In this document: one piece after another, positions 49,281 through 60,092 of the stretch
Numbering within the stretch: position 1 is the first letter of the stretch
How the letters are laid out: each line of letters opens with the position of its first letter
Origin: Emiliania huxleyi CCMP1516
Taxonomy: Eukaryota > Haptophyta > Isochrysidales > Noelaerhabdaceae
Assembly: GCF_000372725.1 (NCBI RefSeq)
Contig: NW_005197576.1
Span: forward strand, 188,166-252,165
Direction: 5' to 3'
DNA length: 64,000 bases
Program-made: the position numbers and the translations under genes
The notes under the pieces: model-generated
Told to the model about the DNA's origin: nothing
What the model saw: only the letters and a program-made list of their open reading frames with translations
Databases searched by the model: none

Positions 49281-51868
49281 TCAGCTTGCGCCAAACGACA
49301 CCGTCATCGGGGGTGCCCCGCCGCTGAGTGCAATGACCACTTGCGTGAGTCCGGTGACGCCGCCGCCTGCGATGAAGCCCGCCGCGATGAAGTTCTTCAT
49401 CTTGCCCAACTCCGGGCTGAACGTCTCCCAGTAGAGCGCGAGCGTGCCGCCGATGCACATCTCCAACGAGCAGCTCGCGGGGATCAAGAAGCCAATGCCG
49501 CTCGCCATCGGCAGCGGTATGAGGGTGGTGAGGATCGGCATCGTCTCACGGCAGCCGCAGAGGTCGAGGATCTTGTGGATGGTGTTGATGACGAGCGTGA
49601 TGCCTATAGCCGGAGAACGCTCTCCTCCCCTGGTTGGCCCTCAATTCTCCCCATTTCGAGCCAGGAGAGTCTGCCCGCTGCCGCAAACATCCATTCAAAG
49701 ATGTGGTCTGGCAAGGAGTCGCCGCCGCCCGTGGTCGTGATAATAGCTAGGACACGATAAATTGGACCGTAGATGCCCTGTAGGTGGCGGGGAGGAGCGT
49801 ACGCTAATGGTGTGTTGCAGCTGCCTACTGAGAACGAGGTAGAGGCAGGAGGTGCCGGCAGCGCTCCATCCTCGGACGGGATCTCATAGGCCATGTTGAC
49901 GATGGTGAAGCAGGCAGGGGTGATGAAGCAACCACAGATTGCCCCTGCCATTTGCGCGAAGAACATTTGCGACGGCTTTGCACCTACCGTGGGCGATCAC
50001 GACTCACAATCCCGGCAGAGTGTAAAATGGTGCGGCGCTTGTAAGCGCCGAGCAAGTATCCCGTCTTGAAGTCGGACATTAGGTCGGCGGCGGCGCCGCA
50101 GCCGCCAATGGTCACCTAGGATTATGGCGAGGATATCCATAGCACAGCACTCGGGTTGGGTCACCTAAGGCGTATGTGTTAGGTTCACCATGCACAGCGC
50201 GAGAGACGGGATGATCTCCCCGGAAGACCGGTTCCAAGCGCCGAACCCGAACATCAGAAGCTTGCCGAAGGCAGAGCACATGTTCCAGTCTGTCATTCCC
50301 ACCGACTGCAGGATCGCAATGGCGAAAATTGGGATGATCAATATGCCGACGACCGTCTGATACCAAATCACGTGGAAGGCAAAGTGCATGATGGCGACGC
50401 ACGAGCTCCCAAAGACTGCATACCCGACCAACGACGTCCACCACGGCAGCGACTTGTCCCCTTGGAACAACTCGTCGAGTGCCTTGGTCTCAGGGTCAAT
50501 GTCCGCTTTTGTGCCATCTTTCGACAACGCCGAGCTGATGAGCATGAACGTGATCTCGACGATCGACCACACACCGTCGGCGAGCATGATACCCAAGCCG
50601 CAGAAGACGAGGAAGCCATACGAGCCAACGTAGGCGGACGGCACAGTCTCGTCGTCGAACCAGTAAGGGCAGGGCTCGTCTCCGGTCCATGTCGCGCAGT
50701 CGCCGCTGCGCGTTGTGACGAGGTACGGGTTTACGACGCCGTGCGCCACAATCGCGCCTGCGATGATGCGCAGATGTCGTGAGCGGGGGAGATGAGACTG
50801 GCTACAGGGGCGCACAGGTCGCACCGACAAGAATCGACCAGTTGGTGGCAGGTCCAAGCAAGAAACCGATCGCCACCTGTGATAGATCGAAATCGATCGT
50901 CCATCCGTAATCTGCAAGCCAGAGACCAAAGATGGGCCAGTTCCCGATCCCGTCGAAGAACCACAAGTACATGTTCATCAGATAGACGCCCAAGAAGGCC
51001 TTGAGGCCGACCATGCCATTCGCGGCGGCCTCTGCGCCTCCTCCCGCCGTGTGCAACGATTTGATGATGACCGCCACGCACGTGCCGCTCGGGTAGGTCA
51101 GCCGCTGCTCGATTATCATGCTACTCTTCATTGGGAACGCCTGCGGCCACGCGCGGGGTGCGGCGGGCGGTGAGGCCTCCGTTTCGTCATATCTGGCACA
51201 TCCGGAGTGAGGCAGACCAGGAAGAAGCCGAACAAGCCGACGGCGAAGCACCACGCTACGCATAGGCCATACGTCAGCTCCACCGTGTTGCCTGGACCTA
51301 GCTTGTTCCCCTCGAGCTCCGCACCGCCAGCAACCTTGTACGACTCCTCGGACATTGCTAGCAGGCCAGAGGCGAAGCCCAACGCCGAAAGGCTGGCACA
51401 TGCAGTGGCGGCGGTTTGCGCCACTGCATTCTCCTGCCTGGTGAAGATGCCACCGAGGCACTTGGTCAGGCCCTTGCACACGAGGAAGGAGCCGAGACCG
51501 GCGATCACGTTGAGGGCAGGGAAGACACCCGTCTTTAGTCCGTAGTAGATCAGAATGAACGTGTTGAGCGTTCCCATGAGAACGCCTGAAGCCACAGCCT
51601 TGAAGGTCAGGGCGGGCTTGTCGCGGTCTTCGATTTCCATCTCGTCCCCACCCCCGACTCCGGGTGCATTCCAGCCGTTCACTGAGGCGCGAATGGACGC
51701 ACGCGAAGCCTTGCTCAACGCCGTGCCACGGGCCCCGTTCATGCCTGCCCCGCCCTCGGCCTTGAAGGCATGCACCCCGGAGAGCCGGAAAGCCTCAGCG
51801 ACGGGGTCGGTCGAGCGAGCGGTCGTGCGCATCCCCTTCCCCGGGGATGGGAGCACCGCGTCCGACAT
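49281..51868 (-). CDS. Oligopeptide transporter family, YSL-like (metal-chelate/peptide importer)
   Basis: Proton-coupled importer with many membrane helices. Coding blocks on the minus strand: 51868 to about 51204, about 51150-50802, about 50775-50170, about 50100-50010, about 49965-49690 and about 49600-49281. Junctions are not all resolved. The first 75 residues are hydrophilic (cytosolic). Family motifs are ASGVLMGTLNTFILIYYGLK, IFTRQENAVAQTAATACASL, MIIEQRLTYPSGTCVAVIIK (a YSL signature), IGFLLGPATNWSILVGA, KTGYLLGAYKRR, AGAICGCFITPACF and the end ASCSLEMCIGGTLALYWETF with GFIAGGGVTGLTQVVIALS. Plant YSL members carry Fe(III)- or metal-nicotianamine; the substrate here is unproven. Confidence 0.85.
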
Positions 51869-52662
51869 CTCTCTTCAGCCGACAAGACGTGAGGTAAAAC
51901 TTTTACAGTTTTCCCTCCCAGATTGGCCGTTCATTCCATGCTCTTCACCATTGTTCTGGGATGGTGTCTGCATCTTGTTTTGTTTTGTCTGCCTCTTCCT
52001 TAAAGAAAGAAAGAAACCCAAAAAATGGGAGGACGGCACGCCGCCACCACTCCGTCGCTTGGTTGGTTCTATATAAATAAACCTTGCCACCACCGGGAGC
52101 GGCCAGGACTCATAGACTCGGTCGAGAGACCCCAGATTGGCATCCATGCCTCTCTGGACAGGGTGGCCCGCCACAAGCGACAAGGACCCCAGGAATTGCG
52201 ACTCGCCGCTTTCCTCCCGCTGTGATTCTGTGTGAGCTCTGTCTGTGTCTTGTTTTGCCAACACTACACCTACAACCACACAGGGATTTCACTGGAAGGA
52301 AGGTGTGTTGCTAGCCGCATATTATCTCTCTTCGCAGTCCCTCGCCGATCGATTCTCGCTGCAACCTTCATGCCACCTCGCGGTCGTCCCACTCTCGTCG
52401 TTCTCCCTCCTGTCGCTTCCTCCTCTGTCTGTCACGTCGCTCTCCTCTGCCTCTTCCTATCGCCCTTTGCAGTCTCTCGCCAATTCTCGTAGCGACCTTC
52501 ATGGAAGAGCTCTTCCTTCATGCCACCTCGCAATCTTCCCACTCTCGTCGTTCTCTCTCCTATCCTCTCACTCAAGAATTCCCGAAAAGAAAACGCCGGG
52601 ATTGAGATCTAAATTCCTGCTTGACGTGCGGAGCCGTCGCGCAGCTGACTCGATACAGTCCA
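51869..52662. repeat. Divergent promoter region built from repeat pieces
   Basis: 52005-52060 is family T on the minus strand (AAAGAAAGAAACCC, ATGGGAGGACGGCACGCCGC). It is followed by TATATAAATAAA and then 52085-52240, a ~150-bp sequence repeated at 59938-60092 (ATCCATGCCTCTCTGGACAG; GTGGCCCGCCACAAG; GCGACTCGCCGCTTTCCTCC). CATGCCACCTCGC occurs at 52370 and 52522, as at the methyltransferase start (24081). The divergent OPT and GGT genes must use this DNA as promoter. No gene is seen. Confidence 0.7.
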
Positions 52663-54644
52663 ATGGTGGACTCCCCAGACAATCCACCACTCGATTTCCG
52701 CAGCCGCCGCTCGCCCACCATCTGCACGCACGGCGTCGCCGCCGCCTCGCAGCCACTGGCGGCCGAGATTGGGCTTCGCGTGCTCCGTTCGGGCGGCAAC
52801 GCTGCGGACGCGTGCGTGGCGATGGCTGCGGCGCTCAACTGTGTCGAGCCCTGCATGACCGGGATTGGCGGCGACGCGTTCTGCCTCTACTTTGACGCGG
52901 CGAGCGGAGAGGTGCACGGGCTCAACGGCAGCGGCCGAAGCCCGGCGGCGCTGGACCTGGCGACTGCACAGGCGTCCCTCGACACGCCTGGCCGCATCGC
53001 CCTCGACCCCTCCTCGCCGCACTGCGTCACTGTCCCGGGCGCCGCGGCCGCGTGGTGCGACGCCATCGAGCGCTTTGGATCGATGCCTCTGGCCACTGTC
53101 CTGCAGCCCGCCATCGACCTTGCCGAGGAGGGCTTCCCGGTGAATGTCGTCGCGGCGACTCAGTGGGCGGCACAAGAGGCGCAGCTCACGCGGTGGGGAG
53201 CGTCGAACCCCGGGGCGAGTGCGCTCCTGCGGGACGGCAAGGCGCCAAAGGCCGGCGAGCTGATGCGCATGCCCGAGCTCGCCAGTACCTTTCGCGCCCT
53301 CGCCGAGCGTGGGAAGGCTGGCTTCTACTCGGGCCGCGTCGCCTCGGCCGTGTGCGAGGTGCTGCAGGCGCACGGCGGGCTGATGACCGAGGCCGACCTC
53401 GCCGCCCACCGCAGCACCTTCGACTCGCCCGTCTGCGTCGACTTCCGTGGCGTCAAGGTGTGGGAGATGCCGCCGAGCGGCCAGGGCCTCGTCGCGCTCC
53501 TCGCTCTGCGCACGCTCTCGCGGCTGCCTCAGCTCGACTCGCTGCCGCACAACTCGGCAGAGTACCTGCACCTCGTCGCCGAGGCCCTCCGCCTCGCCTT
53601 CGCCGACGGAGCCGCCTGCATCGGAGACGGCGGAGGCGAGGCCGGTGCGGCGGAGGAGATCGCCCGCTTGCTGAGCGACGACTACTCGGCGGCCCGCGCC
53701 TCGCTAGTCGACAGCGAGCGGGCGGCGGAGCACTTGCCGGCGGCGGCGGCGGCGCTGGCCAGCACGGGCACCGACACGGTCTACATGACCGCGGTGGACG
53801 GGCAGGGCAACGCCTGCTCCTTCATCAACTCCAACTTCATGGGGTTTGGCTCCGGGCTCGTGCCGCGCGGGTGCTGCTTCTCGCTGCAGAACCGGGTACG
53901 ACATGTCCAGGACACGTGCACGACATGTCCGAGACATGTCCCATAGGTGCGGCTTCTCGCTGCAGAACCGGGGCGCAAACTTCCTCCTCACCGAGGGCCA
54001 CCCGAACAGCGTCGAGCCGGGCAAGCGGCCGTACCACACCATCATCCCTGGCATGGCGACCGTTGGCCGCGAGCTCTTCGCCTCGTTCGGAGTGATGGGC
54101 GGCTTCATGCAGCCGCAGGGGCACGTGCAGGCGCGGCGCGTGCGGTGAGGCCGCGGCGGCTCAAGTCCCTGACTCCGCCCCCCTCCCCCCCCTCCCCCTC
54201 CCCCCCCCAACCCCTCGCAGGTGCTGCTCAACATGCTCCAGCACGGGATGGACCCTCAGGCCGCGTCATCTCTTTACTTGAGAGGGACTCAAGGAAGAAC
54301 TAGTAATATAATATTGGATGGACCCTCAGGCCGCGCTCGACGCGCCGCGCTTGTGCGTGGAGGCCACGGGCGGGGCGGTCGGCCTGCAGGAGCCCGCCTC
54401 CCGCCACAGCTCGGGCGTCGTCCTTCTGCTCGAGGACGGCATCCCGGACGAGGTGGCCGAGGAGCTGCGCCGCAAGGGGCACGCCGTGCGCGGGCCGGTG
54501 TGCGGCGAGGGGCGGCTTGTCTTTGGCAAGGGGCAGGTCATCCAGCGGCGAGCCGTGCCCTCCCCGCCCGGCGCTGAGGGACCGCGCGCTGTCCTCTGGG
54601 CCGGATCGGACGGACGAGCGGACGGAGCGGCCTTGGGATGGTAA
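52663..54644 (+). CDS. Gamma-glutamyltransferase-family Ntn hydrolase
   Basis: Self-cleaving enzyme that hydrolyses or transfers gamma-glutamyl groups, e.g. from glutathione. Four exons give 581 aa: 52663-53870, 53947-54130, 54221-54259 and 54330-54644; introns are GT, GC, GC. The N-terminal half has [52 protein letters not shown] and GSGRSPAAL. The cleavage/nucleophile region is [20 protein letters not shown], with Thr as the expected nucleophile, followed by FGSGLVPRG. The C-terminal part shows [52 protein letters not shown] and [14 protein letters not shown]. No signal peptide is visible, so a cytosolic, bacterial-type GGT-like hydrolase is likely. Introns 1 and 3 are direct-repeat units. 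Confidence 0.92.
53871..53946 (+). repeat. 76-bp direct-repeat unit acting as GGT intron 1
   Basis: GTGCTGCTTCTCGCTGCAGA + ACCGGG at 53871 recurs with one change at 53947. Between lies a ~50-bp insert with three GACATGTCC motifs, ending TCCCATAG. A GT-AG cut from the first GTGCTGC to CATAG restores [13 protein letters not shown] in frame. A second possible donor at GGTACGA (53896) would add two residues. Confidence 0.85.
54260..54329 (+). repeat. 70-bp direct-repeat unit acting as GGT intron 3
   Basis: GGATGGACCCTCAGGCCGCG occurs at 54246 and at 54316. The 50-bp AT-rich insert between reads TCATCTCTTTACTTGAGAGG ... TAATATAATATT. A GC-AG cut at CAG|GCCGCG removes 70 bp and restores [12 protein letters not shown]. 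Confidence 0.9.
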
Positions 54645-54745
54645 TACGTCAGCCCACGCGCTCTCGCCCACACTCGCACTAGCCACTAGAGTGTCGAGAT
54701 ACAGATATTAGATTGAGAGCGAGAGTGGCGGGTCTGGCGTCTGTG

Positions 54746-54822
<77 letters not shown>

Positions 54823-55298
54823 CTTGCGCGCGGGGTTTTACGGTTCATGTAGTCTAGGTGGAGCTGTGGAAAATGTGTCCGACGCGAATCGCGCGCGAAA
54901 AACCATGACAGAGGAAACAAGGAATGTGCGCGCCGCGTGCGCGTCGGCACACCTTCTCGTTGTGACTCTCGCTGACGCTGTACATGCTTTCTCTCTCTAA
55001 ACGCACCATAAATGAAACTTCGAAAACACACCGACGGCGGTTCGTAAACCGAGATCCCACAACATACGGCGAGAGGACAAAACACTCTCTCTCACCGAAC
55101 CGAAATCACAGAAGTGAACCGCCTTCAACCACATTGCTGGCACATGCTGCAGGGGAGGAAGGGCGGTCACGGACAGACGAAAAGCGGCCATCCAGGGGCC
55201 TCTACTCTAACGAGAGCTCTTGTGGCGTTCTGCTTCCCAGTCTTGCAGAAGGCGCAAGAGTTCCAAGATCCACAGGAGCCAAAAGCCAACCATCGTTG
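54645..55298. repeat. Spacer with a long (CT)n microsatellite
   Basis: (CT)n from about 54749 to 54818. The remaining sequence is less GC-rich (AACGCACCATAAATGAAACT) and carries no gene I can support. Confidence 0.6.
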
Positions 55299-58066
55299 CT
55301 AGACCAGCCGGTCGGAGAGCACTTGCAGCAGCCGGTCAGCTTGGGCGACTAGCCCTCCCTCTTGCGACAAGCCGAGCTGCGCGTTGGCGTCTTGAATCGT
55401 GGCGAGGAGCGCGACGCCTGCGCACGGGCGGGCAGACCACTCAGCAAGGAGGGAGTCGTGGCGGTGACGCGGCTTCTGGTCCGGCGAGGCGAGACGCGCG
55501 CCTGCCGGGAGCGAAAGCGCGGAGCGGATCGCCTCGACCTTGGTCGGCAGAGGCATCGCTGCGGCGCCGCCGGGCGCGGGGCTAGCGGGCGGCACAGCGG
55601 CGGGCGGCGATGTAGCAGGCGGAGACGAGGCGGGAGCCTGAGCCAGCGGCGGCGGCGCAACCGTGCCGCTCGACTCCATCCAAGCGGATCGGATCGACGC
55701 TGGAGGAGAGGCGGGCGTGACGCCGCCGAAGAAGGCGGAGCTGCCGAACGCGCTGGGCGGCAGAAGGACGGGCTCCGCTGGCTGGCTGCGAGGCGCTTCG
55801 GCTGCACACCCGTGGGGAGGAGGCTGCGGCTGTGCGGCCGCCTGCCGCGACGCTGCACGCTGCGCCGCGAGCCTCTCGAGCCGCTCCACGCGCTCGCCTG
55901 GCGCGCGGTCGGGCGAGATGAGGCGTCGTCTCTCGACCGGCCCTAGGCCGACTCTGGGCCCTCTCTCGGTCCTCTCTCGGCCATACACCGGCTGCATCTC
56001 GGCTGCATCTCGGCTGCATCTCGGCGGTCTCTCGGCTGCATCTCGGCTGCATCTCGGCTGCATCTCGGCTATATCTCGGCTATATCTCGGCTATATCTCG
56101 CCTAGCCCGGGTGCTGCGCCACCGCCCGCCTCGCCCTCCGGCATGAGGATCTGCTCGAGCGCCGCCACACGGCCCACTATGCCGCCCACCTAGCGGCCGA
56201 CGGCAGGAGCGAGGGTGAGCCTCCTCCGAGGAGCGGTGCTGGCGGGGAAAGTGGCAGTGTCGTGGAGGGCGGCACAGCGAAATGGAAAAGTGGCGGTGGA
56301 GGAGACGGTGTAGTTTTTTTTGGGGGGGGGGAGGGGTTGGTGGTGGTGTGGTGGTGGTGGTGTGTGGGGGGGGGGGGGGGGAGGGAAGGCCCGCGGGTCA
56401 AAAGGAGGGTGGTTTGGAGGTGCTCGCGCCGTCCGGGCGAGAGGGGCTCGCAGCTGGGACGCGGCAAAGGACTCGACCGCACTCAGCCGTTCCGGGAGCG
56501 GCCCTGTGCCAGCCACAAACGCCGGCCCCACCCCTACCGCTGCGTCGACTGCGCCCCCGCAGCAGCCTCCGGCGCCGCCCGGCCACCCGCCGCCCGCTCC
56601 GCCTCCTCCGCCCTCGCGCGGCGCCGTCGGAGGCGGCGATGCGGCCCGCGCGCTGCTGCTGCCGCCGTGCGTACCCGCCGCCTCGCAAGCGCGCCCCGCG
56701 GCCTCGCCGCCGCCCCTGCGCACCAGCTGCAGCGCCACCGCCCCGGAGGCCGCCTTGAGGGCGGCGGTGGCGGCGTGGTGGCCCCAGAGCGCCTCGCCGT
56801 GAGAGCGAGGAGGACNNNNNNNNNNNNNNNNNNNNNNNNNNNNNNNNNNNNNNNNNNNNNNNNNNNNNNNNNNNNNNNNNNNNNNNNNNNNNNNNNNNNN
56901 NNNNNNNNNNNNNNNNNNNNNNNNNNNNNNNNNNNNNNNNNNNNNNNNNNNNNNNNNNNNNNNNNNNNNNNNNNNNNNNNNNNNNNNNNNNNNNNNNNNN
57001 NNNNNNNNNNNNNNNNNNNNNNNNNNNNNNNNNNNNNNNNNNNNNNNNNNNNNNNNNNNNNNNNNNNNNNNNNNNNNNNNNNNNNNNNNNNNNNNNNNNN
57101 NNNNNNNNNNNNNNNNCGGCGGGCAGCCGGCGAGGCAAGGCGGGCAATCGGCGAGGCGAGGCGGGCAATCGGCGAAGCGGCGCGGACCAGCGGGCGGCGC
57201 GCTTGGGGCAGAGGAGTGCGGCGGCAGGGAGGCCGAGGGGGTGGGAAGGGGGGGAGACGCGCGAGGGGAGGGGAGGGGAGGGGAGGGGCTGAGGGGTCGG
57301 GCAGCGCCGCACCGCCTCGACGTGCGGCTGCGTGTCTGGCTGCCCCTTGAGCCGGACCCCCCACCGCTCGTTGCTGTGCCTACACAAGCGAGCAAGCCGA
57401 CCGTGCGCAGACGTGCGCCGCACCGCTCCACAAGCTGCTGCCGGCGCTCTCTACCGCGCGAATCGCAGCGTGAGGCTGGCTGCGAGAGAGAGCGAGTCTG
57501 TGCCAGGCGTCGCCCCCGCCGAGTAGGTGAAGTGGGTGGAAGCCCTGCGAGGCGAACCGGCGAGGCGGCTGGGAAGGCGGCTGGGGAGGGGATGCTGAGG
57601 AGTGGGGTGAGGGGGGGGGCGGCGGCGGCGGCGGGGGCGGGGTGGGGTGGGGGGTGGGGTGGGGGCGGGGGGGGTTGGGGCAGGTTCAGCGCGCCACTTC
57701 TTTGGGCCGCCTGCGCCGAGCAACTCGCTGCGTGCCGTCGGCCTCGCCTCGTAGAGCTTTGAGCAGAACTGGGAGAAGAGCATGCTGCCGCCCGCCTCTC
57801 GAAGGAGGGCCTCGGCCTGGGGGGGCGAGGAGGTGGGTGGGCGGGGCGGAGGCGAGGGGCGGGGCGGGGCGCGAGGGGAAGGACCCGAGGGGAGAATGGG
57901 CGGCGTGAGGGGCGGAGGCCGCCGTGCAGAGGCCTCTGATTGTGGGGCTGGCCGGTGGTGGGTTGGAGGGGGCGGGGTGAAGGAAGGGCGGTGGCGGCAA
58001 CTGCATCAGGGCGTGGCGTAGCGGGTGGCGCGTGGCGCGTGGCGGTGGCGGGTGGCTTGTGCGTGT

Positions 58067-58147
<81 letters not shown>

Positions 58148-59004
58148 GCCTGCTCTGCGAGGCAGCTCGCCGGTAACTGAGTGGCGAGTCGAGACCGCGC
58201 TGGAGCAACCCGCTCCTTGTGCGCCCCCTTCTTGGGAGGGATCTGGCTCGGCGAGCCGCGGCACGAGCCGCTCGACGGGGAGCCGCTCTGCAGGGAGTGC
58301 ACCGGAGAGCAGCTGTGGACGGGAGACATGCATCCGTGCCCAGGCCCAGGCGAGCAGCCCGGCACAGCAGGCCCAGGCACAGCAGGCGGGCTGTGCGAGC
58401 TGGCGCACGAGTGCAGGGCGGGGCAGGCGCCGGCGCGCATCGAGGCAGGGGCGCCCCCGGCGGGACTGCTGGCGCCGCTGGCTGCGGCCATCTCGTCGTA
58501 CTCGTACTCGCCTCGCGGGAACTCTCTCGGGTCGGCGGGAGGCCGGCCGAGCGCGCCTTGCGCCACGCCTTGCGGCCGCAGGCGGCGAGGAGGCGTCGAG
58601 ACGGCGCGCTGCTGCATCGGCGACGGCGAGAGGGGCTGGTGCATCATCGGTGTCGGCGATAGCCGCTGCATCTGGAGCGTCATCTGCGCGTTCACCAGCT
58701 CCTGCTGAAAGTGGCTGTTTCCCGGCGGCCCAAACCCAGGCTCCCGCCAGAGGCCGAGGGGACCCGACGTGTAGGGAGGGTAGCCGCAGCCGTTGTAGCC
58801 GGGAGCGTGCGCTGCGCCGCCAAACGCGTTCGGCGGCATGTAGCCGCCGCGGCCATGCTGCTGCGGAGGATGTGGCGAGTGCTGCCCCGCCGGCTGTGGG
58901 TTTGGCAATTGCGCGTGCCGGGATCCGGGCGGCGTCGCCGTCCACTCGGTTGCCGTCGGACGCAAACCCTCCGCGGCCGCCGCCTCTCGCTTGCTGAGAT
59001 CCAT
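55299..59004 (-). CDS. Pro/Ala-rich multi-exon protein, interrupted by assembly gap
   Basis: Exon 1 starts with MDLSKREAAAAEGLRPTATE at 59004 and runs to about 58210: long Pro/Gln/Gly/Ser-rich sequence (PNAFGGAAHAPGYNGCGYPP, QQELVNAQMTLQMQRLSPTP). Middle exons include SMLFSQFCSKLYEARPTARS near 57783 and a piece with RWGVRLKGQPDTQPHVEAV near 57380. The 301-base gap follows. After it come GEALWGHHAATAALKAASGA and RLSAVESFAASQLRAPLART, then GGIVGRVAALEQILMPEGEA near 56150. The last exon (about 55900-55299) ends MPLPTKVEAIRSALSLPAGA, DSLLAEWSARPCAGVALLAT and a Leu-rich helix LVAQADRLLQVLSDRLV. No catalytic motif; exon borders are not resolved. It may be two genes. Scaffold-like composition only. 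Confidence 0.45.
55985..56105. repeat. 11-bp minisatellite (CTCGGCTGCAT)
   Basis: About ten units of CTCGGCTGCAT, drifting to CTCGGCTATAT at the right end. It lies in a presumed intron of the Pro-rich gene. Confidence 0.85.
56816..57116. other. Assembly gap (301 N)
   Basis: Run of N. Flanking sequence on the right is a GGCGAGGCGGGCAATCGGCG repeat, so the gap probably reflects a collapsed or unsequenced GC-rich tandem repeat. Apparent long frames crossing it are artefacts. Confidence 0.99.
58068..58146. repeat. (GA)n microsatellite
   Basis: About 78 bases of GA dinucleotides, in a presumed intron of the Pro-rich gene (CT on its coding strand, a natural polypyrimidine tract). Confidence 0.95.
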
Positions 59005-59937
59005 ACCTCCCGCCGCCCGTGGGACGCAAGCCCTCGGGCGGCGTTCAGATAGGGCCAAGTGAGCCGCGCGAGAGCAGCAAATGCGACGCGAAACAGTTTT
59101 TCTTTTCCCACTCCTTTGGCCACTCGGAACCACTCGGGACCGCTCGGGACCGCTCGGGACCGCTCGGGACCGCTCGGACGCTTCCGAACATTGCACTCCT
59201 CCGGCCCCCTGGCACGACATGAGTCCCTCTACACCGTTTGTGACTGTGGCATGCATCCAGGAGTGCCAGAGACCCTTAGACACATTGGCTTGGTGGGCGG
59301 CCCCGGGTGTTTCTTGTAATGATTAACATCCTAGGAGGTGTGTAAGACTGTGTGACCGACTGACAGGCTCTCTCACACAGCACTTGCACGACAAGGGCGT
59401 GGACTGGCGCACACTATCAAAAAAGAACAAATGGGGGCGTGAGGTGTGGGAGGGGAGGTCCTTCAACTGACTCCAGCCCGCAACCCGCAAGTCTGGAGCA
59501 AGACGACGCGTGGACTGGGGCTGGGGCGGCCTTGCGGGCTGGCTGGCCTCACACGATGCGTCCAAGCGGAACAAAGGCAAGCAGCCGGAGAACAAGGAAC
59601 AGGCAGCTGCTTCAGTGTGGGAGACCCCTCTGTGCGCCCCTCCCCGTCCGCTCCCTCCCGCTTGGCGCCCATCCCGCCCTCCGCCCTCGCCCTCCGCCCC
59701 TGCCCTGGCTGGCCTGGGTGGCATCTCCTCATCATCACGCGCCAATTGGGAGGGAAGTGGACGGGGCCCTGAGCCGACCTAGCCGCCAAACGGAATGGGG
59801 CGCCCAACACGTGCCGGATTACTGTGCCCTCCCCGGTGCAGCCTTTCGGTTCGTGAAGGGTCGGTGCGAGTCGTGCTTTCCTCGATCCCCCGCCCTCCCC
59901 CGCCATCTCCGCCGCTTTGTTTGGCTCTCCAGCCTTA

Positions 59938-60092
59938 CCACCATCGGGAGGCGGCGAGGCGAAATCAGACTCGCTCGGTCGAAAGACCCCAGATCGGCAT
60001 CCATGCCTTTCTGGACAGGGTGGCCCGCCACAACGACCCCTGGAATTGCGACTCGCCGCTTTCCTCCCGCTGTGATCCTGTGTGAGCTCTGA
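59938..60092 (+). repeat. ~150-bp dispersed repeat, second copy
   Basis: Matches 52085-52240 with short indels (AGACCCCAGATCGGCATCCA; GCCTTTCTGGACAGGGTGGC; GGAATTGCGACTCGCCGCTT; GTGAGCTCTG end). The copies differ in their left flank, so the shared unit is about 150 bp. Confidence 0.85.

Noticed and set aside
56190..58208. 672-aa minus frame spanning the assembly gap
   Set aside because: It is open only because N codons are read as X and because of (CT)n and Pro-rich GC bias. It joins unrelated frames.
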